Assembly: GCA_964194585.1 (NCBI GenBank)
Contig: CAXMNG010000224.1
Coordinates: 1-10,550 of the forward strand
Direction: 5' to 3'
Length of the DNA: 10,550 bases
Source: JAABYT01 sp964194585
GTDB taxonomy: Bacteria; Pseudomonadota; Gammaproteobacteria; HK1
Shown: piece by piece, positions 1-4,064 of the stretch
How the letters are laid out: each line of letters opens with the position of its first letter
How positions within the stretch are numbered: position 1 is the stretch's first letter
The notes under the pieces: model-generated
Seen by the model: the letters and a program-made list of their open reading frames with translations, nothing else
What the model was told of the DNA's origin: nothing
The model's database searches: none
Made by a program: the position numbers and the translations under genes

Positions 1-132
1 ATGCCCGGGGACAACATCCAGGTAAAGGTGAACCTGATCGCGCCGATTGCGATGGAAGAGGGCTTGCGGTTTGCGATCCGCGAGGGTGGACGCACCGTGG
101 GTGCAGGCGTCGTCGCGAAGATCATCGAGTGA
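1..132 (+). CDS. tuf: Elongation factor Tu, C-terminal 43 residues (partial)
   Basis: This is the end of EF-Tu, the GTPase that brings aminoacyl-tRNA to the ribosomal A site. Only part of domain 3 is visible. The reading frame is open from base 1 and ends in TGA at 130-132. The tail carries the family signature MPGDN, then GLRFAIREGGRTVGAGVV and a final KIIE. The ATG at base 1 is an internal methionine, because EF-Tu is close to 394 residues long and the true start lies upstream of the window. The gene is followed 84 nt later by a tRNA-Trp gene and then secE, the usual order in many gamma- and betaproteobacteria. Identity is certain. Which tuf copy it is (tufA or tufB) cannot be told from the protein; the position next to secE corresponds to tufB in E. 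coli. Confidence 0.97.
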   Translation: MPGDNIQVKVNLIAPIAMEEGLRFAIREGGRTVGAGVVAKIIE

Positions 133-216
133 TGATGACGAGGTAGGAAGTTCAGAACCGTAACGCGCTGACCATTACGTATCACGATTCACCAATCATT
201 GATCACGACACACCAA

Positions 217-292
217 AGGCCAGTAGCTCAATTGGCAGAGCGGCGGTCTCCAAAACCGCAGGTTGGGGGTTCGATTCCCTCCTGGCCTGCCA
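217..292 (+). tRNA. trpT: tRNA-Trp (anticodon CCA)
   Basis: A 76-nt cloverleaf folds completely. The acceptor stem AGGCCAG (217-223) pairs with CTGGCCT (282-288), with discriminator G289 and an encoded CCA at 290-292. The D stem is GCTC/GAGC (226-229/238-241). The anticodon stem GCGGT/ACCGC (243-247/255-259) closes the loop CTCCAAA, giving anticodon CCA at 250-252, which reads UGG. The T stem GGGGG/CCCTC (265-269/277-281) holds loop TTCGATT. The G discriminator is normal for bacterial tRNA-Trp. The gene lies between tuf and secE with no terminator-like element on either side, so it is probably transcribed with one or both and released by RNase processing; that part is inference. Confidence 0.98.
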
Positions 293-433
293 AACGGGGT
301 GTTTCCGTCTTTCGATTGTCGATTTCAGATGGCGTGACGGGAGTTCAGGCTCGCGGCCGGCCGCAAAGCACGGTCGATTGGAGCAGAGTGTCCCGCACTG
401 GTCGCGCATGTGTGCTTGGAACTTGGGATTGAG

Positions 434-811
434 ATGGGAGTGAGAGTCGAAACAGCGAGCAAGGCGCAGGACACCCTGAAGTGGCTGGTCGCCACGTCAT
501 TGTTGGCTGCGGCGGTCGTGGCATTCTATTACTACGGGGAGGAGTCCCTGCTGCTGCGGGTCATCGGCCTGCTCATCGTAGCAGGGGCCGCCGCCGCGAT
601 TGCTTTTTCCACGGACAAGGGCCGAACCGCCTGGGAATTCATGCGCGAATCCCGCACGGAGCTCAGAAAGGTCGTATGGCCTACGCGCAAGGAGACTACT
701 CAGACGACTTTGGTAGTCATTGGCGTGGTGACTCTGGTAGCCATTTTCCTCTGGATGGTCGACGGAATTCTGTCATGGGCGGTGCGACTACTTCTGGGTC
801 ATGGGGGCTGA
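434..811 (+). CDS. secE: Preprotein translocase subunit SecE
   Basis: SecE is the small essential subunit of the SecYEG inner-membrane channel; its amphipathic and C-terminal helices clamp the two halves of SecY. The 125-residue product matches the gammaproteobacterial three-helix form. Hydrophobic segments lie at about 17-34, 38-58 and 92-108. The conserved cytoplasmic segment RTELRKVVWPTRKET is at 74-88, and the WxxDGIL-type motif begins the C-terminal part near 107-113. The start is uncertain. ATG 434 follows a weak GGGA and gives a normal length. ATG 410 has no visible ribosome binding site and adds eight residues, and GTG 440 is also possible. The stop is only 4 nt before the nusG ATG, so the two genes are surely co-transcribed and probably translationally coupled. 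No promoter could be supported in the 141-nt spacer after tRNA-Trp. Confidence 0.94.
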   Translation: MGVRVETASKAQDTLKWLVATSLLAAAVVAFYYYGEESLLLRVIGLLIVAGAAAAIAFSTDKGRTAWEFMRESRTELRKVVWPTRKETTQTTLVVIGVVTLVAIFLWMVDGILSWAVRLLLGHGG

Positions 812-815
812 GGTA

Positions 816-1349
816 ATGAGCCAACGCTGGTATGTCGTGCATGCTTATTCCGGATTCGAGCAGCAGGTCGCGCGTCTGTTGAAAGAGCGAATCAAGCGTA
901 GCGGTCTCGAGGATAGCTTCGGTGACGTGCTGGTACCCACCGAGGAAGTGGTGGAGATGCGTGCCGGTCAGCGACGGCGCAGTGATAGAAAGTTTTTCCC
1001 GGGCTACGTGCTCGTGAACATGGAGATGACGGACGACACCTGGCACCTGGTGAAGAGCGTGCCGAAAGTCATGGGCTTCATCGGCGGCAGCAGTGATCGC
1101 CCGGCTCCGATTACCGAGAAAGAAGCCGACGAGATACTGCAGCGCGTGCAGGAAGGCACCGATACGCCGCGACCGAAGATTCTTTTCGAGCCCGGCGAGG
1201 TGGTTCGCGTCGTCGATGGCCCCTTCAACGATTTCAGCGGCGTCGTCGAGGAGGTCAACTACGAGAAGAGTCGCCTGCGGGTGGCGGTCTCGATATTCGG
1301 GCGTTCTACGCCCGTGGAGTTGGAATTCGGACAAGTGGAGAAGGAATAG
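816..1349 (+). CDS. nusG: Transcription termination/antitermination factor NusG
   Basis: NusG binds the clamp of elongating RNA polymerase through its N-terminal domain, suppresses pausing, and uses its KOW domain to contact either Rho or ribosomal protein S10. The 177-residue product begins MSQRWYVVHAYSGFE and contains PTEEVVEM (41-48), RKFFPGYVLV (58-67) and KVMGFIGG (84-91) in the NGN domain. A linker near 112-124 follows, then a KOW domain from about 126 (FEPGEVVRVVDGPFNDFSG) ending in VEKE. Length and order agree with E. coli NusG (181 residues). ATG 816 is preferred over the in-frame ATG 801, because family members start one to a few residues before RWYVV and 801 would overlap secE. A GAGGT at 810-814 sits unusually close to the ATG; the G-run at 803-807 may help. 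Its position just after secE is the standard arrangement. Confidence 0.98.
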   Translation: MSQRWYVVHAYSGFEQQVARLLKERIKRSGLEDSFGDVLVPTEEVVEMRAGQRRRSDRKFFPGYVLVNMEMTDDTWHLVKSVPKVMGFIGGSSDRPAPITEKEADEILQRVQEGTDTPRPKILFEPGEVVRVVDGPFNDFSGVVEEVNYEKSRLRVAVSIFGRSTPVELEFGQVEKE

Positions 1350-1354
1350 CTGCG

Positions 1355-1372
1355 CCGCGCGCACGCGCGCGG
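1355..1372 (+). repeat. GC-only hairpin just after the nusG stop
   Basis: CCGCGCG at 1355-1361 pairs with CGCGCGG at 1366-1372 around a CACG loop, starting five bases after the nusG stop. Bases 1356-1371 alternate strictly pyrimidine-purine for 16 nt, a Z-DNA-type pattern. No U tract follows, so it is not a classic intrinsic terminator. It could slow polymerase or protect the upstream mRNA 3' end. Confidence 0.6.
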
Positions 1373-1373
1373 G

Positions 1374-1399
1374 AGGGGACAGACTTAAGTCTGTCCCCT
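1374..1399 (+). repeat. 26-nt perfect palindrome between nusG and rplK
   Basis: The half-site AGGGGACAGACTT (1374-1386) is followed directly by its exact reverse complement (1387-1399), centred on CTTAAG. As RNA it gives an 11-bp stem with a UUAA loop. Read in frame on either strand it encodes GDRLKSVP, a string I recall from spurious ORFs in many proteobacterial genomes. This suggests a dispersed REP-like element rather than an operon-specific signal. The repeat-family assignment is from memory and untested. No poly-U follows. Confidence 0.75.
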
Positions 1400-1414
1400 T
1401 GCAAGCTCAAACCA

Positions 1415-1452
1415 TTCGGGGAGCCGAACAAAGGCGCCAGCACCCGACGGAG
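1415..1452 (+). promoter_or_regulatory. rplK leader: small hairpin, possible L1 operator, and ribosome binding site
   Basis: TTCGG (1415-1419) pairs with CCGAA (1424-1428) around GGAG. CGGAG at 1448-1452 lies 9 nt before the rplK ATG and is the ribosome binding site. In E. coli, free L1 represses the rplK-rplA mRNA by binding near the rplK start, so an L1 site is expected here, and the GGGGAGCC segment (1418-1425) is the best candidate. The ribosome binding site is clear. The operator call is only a position-based inference. Confidence 0.35.
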
Positions 1453-1461
1453 TATTGAACG

Positions 1462-1971
1462 ATGGCAAAAAAAGTCGAGGCATACATCAAGCTGCAAGTG
1501 GCCGCTGGGCAGGCAAATCCCAGTCCGCCGGTAGGCCCGGCGCTCGGTCAGCACGGCGTCAACATCATGGAGTTCTGCAAGGCGTTCAACGCGCAGACTC
1601 AAGACATCGAAGCGGGACTGCCTACGCCCGTCATCATAACAGTGTATACCGACCGCAGCTTCACGTTCATCACCAAGACCCCGCCCGCGGCGGTGCTGAT
1701 CCGCAAGGCGCTGGGTCTCGACAAGGGCAGCAGTACGCCCAACACCGATAAGGTGGGCAGGATCAGCCGCGCCCAGCTCGAAGAGATCGCGAAGACCAAG
1801 ATGCCCGATCTGAATACCGAGGACATGGACGCAGCCGTGCGCATCATCGCCGGCAGCGCGCGCAGCATGGGTGTCGATTCCGACGAGTCCATGGATGGAC
1901 GAGTTAGGGCGAAGCAGGATGCCCGAGCCGACGAGTCCATGGATACCCGATCCGATGAGGTGACGCCATGA
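1462..1971 (+). CDS. rplK: Large ribosomal subunit protein L11 (uL11) with a C-terminal repeat extension
   Basis: L11 binds the 1070 region of 23S rRNA in the GTPase-associated centre and is needed for the stringent response through RelA. The N-terminal domain carries the usual glycine/proline-rich start (LQVAAGQANPSPPVGPALGQ, 11-30) and MEFCKAFNAQT (36-46). The RNA-binding C-terminal domain includes TKTPPAAVL (71-79), KVGRISRAQLEEIAKTK (97-113) and RIIAGSARSMGV (127-138). E. coli L11 ends about four residues after the equivalent point (142 in total), but this protein runs to 169. The extra tail is acidic and polar and consists of four diverged octapeptide units, VDSDESMD, GRVRAKQD, ARADESMD and TRSDEVTP. 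The start ATG has CGGAG 9 nt upstream. The stop overlaps the rplA start as ATGA, so translation of L1 is likely coupled to L11. No frameshift restores a standard C-terminus. Confidence 0.97.
   Translation: MAKKVEAYIKLQVAAGQANPSPPVGPALGQHGVNIMEFCKAFNAQTQDIEAGLPTPVIITVYTDRSFTFITKTPPAAVLIRKALGLDKGSSTPNTDKVGRISRAQLEEIAKTKMPDLNTEDMDAAVRIIAGSARSMGVDSDESMDGRVRAKQDARADESMDTRSDEVTP
1873..1968 (+). repeat. Four diverged 24-nt tandem units at the end of rplK
   Basis: Bases 1873-1896, 1897-1920, 1921-1944 and 1945-1968 are consecutive 24-nt units in frame with rplK. Units 1 and 3 share an identical 17-mer, CCGACGAGTCCATGGAT (1880-1896 and 1928-1944). The segments 1918-1935 and 1942-1959 match at 15 of 18 positions with a 24-nt shift. 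Unit 2 is the most diverged. The last unit contains the rplA ribosome binding site. Within unit 1 and the start of unit 2, GTCCA (1887-1891) can pair with TGGAC (1896-1900). Confidence 0.7.
1956..1963 (+). promoter_or_regulatory. Strong rplA ribosome binding site inside rplK
   Basis: TGAGGTGA is an unusually good match to the 16S rRNA 3' end and lies 4 nt before the rplA ATG at 1968. It is wholly inside the rplK coding tail, so ribosomes finishing L11 could reinitiate directly on L1. It also confirms the rplA start. Confidence 0.75.
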
Positions 1972-2663
1972 GCACACGATCAAGACGCGTCAGGGAATTC
2001 CGGGACAAGGTGGATCGTGATTCCGCGCAGCCCATCGACAACGCCCTGAGTCTGGTGAAAGAGCTGGCGACTGCCAAGTTCACCGAGTCAGTGGACGTGA
2101 GCGTCAATCTGGGCGTCGATCCGAGAAAGTCCGACCAGGTAGTACGTGGCTCCACCGTGCTTCCCAATGGCTCGGGTAAACAGGTTCGTGTCGCCGTGTT
2201 TGCGCAAGGGAAGTCCGCCGACGCCGCCACCGAGGCCGGGGCCGATCTGGTCGGCCTGGATGACCTCGCCGAGCAGGTCAAGAGGGGTGAGCTCAACTTC
2301 GACGTCGTCGTCGCCGCCCCTGACGCCATGCGAGTCGTCGGCGGCTTAGGCAAAATTCTCGGACCGCGCGGACTGATGCCGAACCCCAAGGTCGGCACGG
2401 TGACCCCGGATGTGGGCGAAGCGGTCCGCAAAGCCAAGGCAGGACAAGTGCAGTACCGTACCGACAAGGCGGGAATCATTCATTGCAGCATCGGTACGGT
2501 GAAGTTCGAGGTGGCGGCCCTGAGAGAAAACCTCGAGGCACTCATCGGCGATCTACAGAAGTCGAAGCCGAGCGCATCCAAGGGTGTGTATCTGGGCAGA
2601 ATTACGGTTTCGTCCACCATGGGACCCGGAGTTCCGGTGGACAAGGCGAGCTTGGGAGTTTGA
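1968..2663 (+). CDS. rplA: Large ribosomal subunit protein L1 (uL1)
   Basis: L1 forms the mobile L1 stalk of the 50S subunit, which helps move deacylated tRNA out of the E site. In E. coli it is also the translational repressor of the rplK-rplA mRNA. The 231-residue product is nearly the E. coli length (234). Domain I segments are at the ends: KELATAKFTESVDVSVNLGVD near 31-51, and the C-terminal STMGPGVPVD near 216-225. Domain II lies between and includes RVAVFAQG (74-81), NFDVVVAAPDAM (110-121) and the signature GPRGLMPNPKVGTVTPDV (132-149). ATG 1968 is set by a strong ribosome binding site at 1956-1963 and overlaps the rplK stop by 4 nt. The gene ends in tandem in-frame stops, TGA then TAA at 2664-2666, and the L10 leader follows at once. 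Confidence 0.98.
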   Translation: MSTRSRRVREFRDKVDRDSAQPIDNALSLVKELATAKFTESVDVSVNLGVDPRKSDQVVRGSTVLPNGSGKQVRVAVFAQGKSADAATEAGADLVGLDDLAEQVKRGELNFDVVVAAPDAMRVVGGLGKILGPRGLMPNPKVGTVTPDVGEAVRKAKAGQVQYRTDKAGIIHCSIGTVKFEVAALRENLEALIGDLQKSKPSASKGVYLGRITVSSTMGPGVPVDKASLGV

Positions 2664-2669
2664 TAAAGA

Positions 2670-2844
2670 CTTTGGGCTGTTCCGACCCCGACCGTTGGTG
2701 CGAGAGCACCGGTTTGGGAGAAGGGATAGCTGTCAAAGACCGCAGGCGCGTAGCTAGCGCTTAATGTAATGAGTGCCGTGAAAACCGGATTCATTTGCCT
2801 GCGCAGACGGTGAAGCCCCGAACAGATTGATGTTTGGTCACCGT
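2670..2844 (+). promoter_or_regulatory. L10 leader RNA (autoregulatory binding site for the L10-L7/L12 complex)
   Basis: The segment GACCGCAGG, then CTTAAT, then CCTGCGCAGACGGTGA is the conserved core of the proteobacterial L10 leader. Nested helices can be drawn: CTTTG/CAAAG (2670-2674/2734-2738), GCTGTTCC/GGGATAGC (2676-2683/2723-2730, two wobbles), and GGTGC/GCACC (2696-2700/2706-2710) with a GAGA loop. The protein-binding arm is ACCG/CGGT (2739-2742/2808-2811) plus CAGGC/GCCTG (2743-2747/2797-2801), separated by the one-sided loop CGCAGA (2802-2807), a kink-turn layout. In E. coli, excess L10-L7/L12 complex binds this leader and blocks translation of rplJ and rplL. Here the arm carries an extra hairpin (2768-2795). 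TCACCGT at 2838-2844 can pair with ACGGTGA (2807-2813) in competition with the kink-turn helix. This RNA occupies most of the 302-nt gene-free stretch before rplJ. Confidence 0.87.
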
Positions 2845-2849
2845 GGGTG

Positions 2850-2934
2850 CGGGAACGTCGAGAGGCGTATCCCGTTGGTAGCGTCGACCACGTCGTGGAT
2901 GTCGGATCTCCTCCGGGAGGTCTTCCACGTGTGG
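2850..2934 (+). promoter_or_regulatory. Two hairpins between the L10 leader core and the rplJ ribosome binding site
   Basis: Hairpin A pairs CGGGAACG (2850-2857) with CGT-A-TCCCG (2866-2874, one bulged A). Hairpin B pairs CCAC (2888-2891) with GTGG (2931-2934) and CGTGGA (2894-2899) with TCCACG (2924-2929), with an apical CTCC/GGAG stem (2908-2911/2916-2919). They likely complete the leader fold and transmit L10 binding to the start site. No promoter or U tract was seen in this stretch. Confidence 0.5.
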
Positions 2935-2965
2935 GATGGCGGTCCTGTGTCCCGGAGGTAAAAGC

Positions 2966-3493
2966 ATGGCGCTGACACTGGAACTCAAAAAGGCGGTGGT
3001 CACGGAAGTCGCCGAGGTGGCAAGGGGAGCACTCTCCGCCATCGCGGCAGAATATCGCGGCCTTTCCGTTGCGGAGATGACGAATCTTCGCGTCAACGCG
3101 CGAAACGCCGGTGTATACATGAGAGTGGTACGTAATACATTGGCGCGCCGTGCTTTCGAAGGCACCGATTTTGCCTGCATGAACGATAGCCTCAGCGGCC
3201 CGCTGATCCTCGCGTTTTCCGGCGAGGAGCCGGGCTCGGCGGCTCGTGTCATGCGCGACTATGCCAAAGAGAACGACAAGCTTGTCATCAAGCTGGTCTC
3301 GTTCGGCGGCAGGCTGTTGGAGACATCCGAAGTCGGCAGACTCGCAGATCTTCCGACCAGGGATGAAGCCATCAGTCAACTGATGTCGGTGATGATGGCT
3401 CCAATAGCGAAGCTCGTGCGCACGCTTGCAGAACCGCAAGCCAAGCTCGTGCGGACACTTGCGGCAGTGCGCGATCAAAAGCAAACGGCGTAA
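2966..3493 (+). CDS. rplJ: Large ribosomal subunit protein L10 (uL10), stalk base
   Basis: L10 anchors L7/L12 dimers to the 50S subunit beside L11. The N-terminal RNA-binding domain runs from MALTLELKK through GVYMRVVRNTLARRAFEGT (49-67). The C-terminal helix that holds L7/L12 ends in KLVRTLAAVRDQK. The product has 175 residues, ten more than E. coli L10 (165). The excess lies at the C-terminal helix, where KLVRTLA occurs at 149-155 and again at 160-166, an 11-residue period. At the DNA level, 3410-3429 and 3443-3462 match at 18 of 20 positions. ATG 2966 is preferred over the in-frame ATG 2936, because GGAGGT at 2954-2959 sits 6 nt upstream and MALTL matches the family N-terminus. Control by the leader RNA at 2670-2844 is expected. 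Confidence 0.98.
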   Translation: MALTLELKKAVVTEVAEVARGALSAIAAEYRGLSVAEMTNLRVNARNAGVYMRVVRNTLARRAFEGTDFACMNDSLSGPLILAFSGEEPGSAARVMRDYAKENDKLVIKLVSFGGRLLETSEVGRLADLPTRDEAISQLMSVMMAPIAKLVRTLAEPQAKLVRTLAAVRDQKQTA

Positions 3494-3501
3494 TTTTAAC
3501 G

Positions 3502-3524
3502 GCCCACGTCACAGAAACGTGGGC
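3502..3524 (+). promoter_or_regulatory. Perfect hairpin between rplJ and rplL
   Basis: GCCCACGT (3502-3509) pairs exactly with ACGTGGGC (3517-3524) around a CACAGAA loop. It ends 4 nt before AGGAG (3528-3532), the rplL ribosome binding site, which itself stays unpaired. No U tract follows, so termination is unlikely. Roles in mRNA protection, processing, or keeping the rplL start accessible are plausible, since L7/L12 must be made in several-fold excess over L10. Confidence 0.65.
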
Positions 3525-3540
3525 ACCAGGAGATGAGTAG

Positions 3541-3918
3541 ATGGCTGTAACGAAAGAAGACATTCTGGAATCAATTTCCAATATGTCGGTTATGGATGTA
3601 GTGGAGCTTGTCGAAGCAATGGAAGAGAAGTTCGGCGTCTCCGCGGCAGTAGCGACGGTGGCCGCGGCCCCGGGAGCGGGAGCCGCCGTCGAAGCTGCAG
3701 AGGAGCAGACCGAGTTCGATGTTCACATGACGAGCTTCGGCGCTAACAAGGTCTCGGTGATCAAGGTCGTTCGCGCGATTACGTCACTTGGGCTCAAGGA
3801 GGCCAAGGATCTGGTGGAGAGCGCGCCCGCGAACATCAAGGAGGGTGTCGCAAAGGACGAAGCCGAGGATCTCAAGCGTCAGCTCGAAGAGGCCGGTGGC
3901 TCGGTCGAAATCAAGTAG
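3541..3918 (+). CDS. rplL: Large ribosomal subunit protein L7/L12 (bL12)
   Basis: L7/L12 is the multicopy acidic stalk protein that recruits the translational GTPases EF-Tu, EF-G, IF2 and RF3. The 125-residue product has the three usual parts. The N-terminal dimerisation and L10-binding domain is MAVTKEDILESISNMSVMDVVELVEAMEEKFGV (1-33). An Ala/Gly-rich flexible hinge covers about 34-56. The globular C-terminal factor-binding domain covers about 58-125, with NKVSVIKVVRAITSLGLKEAKDLVESAP in the conserved helix region. Length is close to E. coli (121). AGGAG at 3528-3532 lies 8 nt upstream of the ATG. The gene follows rplJ by 47 nt and shares its leader control. The perfect hairpin in that spacer may help set its higher output. 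Confidence 0.98.
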   Translation: MAVTKEDILESISNMSVMDVVELVEAMEEKFGVSAAVATVAAAPGAGAAVEAAEEQTEFDVHMTSFGANKVSVIKVVRAITSLGLKEAKDLVESAPANIKEGVAKDEAEDLKRQLEEAGGSVEIK

Positions 3919-3950
3919 ACGTTGATAGTTGCAATTGCTACGTCAGCAAC

Positions 3951-3976
3951 GGCTGGTGGCCGCGAGGCCACCGGCC
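3951..3976 (+). terminator. Putative rplL-rpoB attenuator hairpin
   Basis: GGCTGGTGGCC (3951-3961) pairs with GGCCACCGGCC (3966-3976) over 11 bp, with one G-U pair and a GCGA tetraloop. The sequence after it, TGTTCGTGCTT, is only mildly U-rich, so at most partial termination is expected. In E. coli a partial terminator at this place lowers rpoBC transcription relative to the ribosomal genes, and the position here is the same. It could instead be an RNase processing site. A weaker hairpin, GGCGAC/GTCGC-G-CC (4015-4033), lies between it and rpoB. Confidence 0.55.
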
Positions 3977-4064
3977 TGTTCGTGCTTAGCCGGCATTCAC
4001 GCCTGCTCGCAGTCGGCGACGGGCTGTCGCGCCGGGTACGGAATCATTAGCTCGAGGACAAACC

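Noticed and set aside
133..216. Short direct repeat ATCACGA and a CGTAA/TTACG stem between tuf and tRNA-Trp
   Set aside because: Too short to separate from chance; no terminator or promoter pattern accompanies them.
353..364. 12-bp palindrome GCGGCCGGCCGC upstream of secE
   Set aside because: Short GC palindromes arise by chance in GC-rich DNA; no associated promoter, operator or terminator was seen.
801..818. Alternative upstream start (ATG 801) for nusG
   Set aside because: It would overlap secE by 11 nt and add a non-conserved MGAEV; ATG 816 gives the family N-terminus.
1399..1427. TTGCAA as a -35 box for an rplK promoter
   Set aside because: No -10-like hexamer at the proper spacing; the GC-rich context gives no support. 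The same test failed for TTGATA at 3922 before rpoB.
1870..1905. Frameshift as the cause of the long L11 tail
   Set aside because: One alternative frame reaches a stop near 1905 but gives a sequence unlike any L11 C-terminus, and the tail ends in a precise ATGA overlap with a strong ribosome binding site, so the frame looks genuine.
1306..1983. 225-codon antisense frame over the nusG end, the palindrome and rplK
   Set aside because: It covers rplK out of frame and contains the palindrome-derived string GDRLKSVP; no start signal or family resemblance.
2480..3484. 334-codon antisense frame across the L10 leader and rplJ
   Set aside because: It crosses a structured leader and a conserved gene; its composition is shadow-like and no protein family is recognisable.
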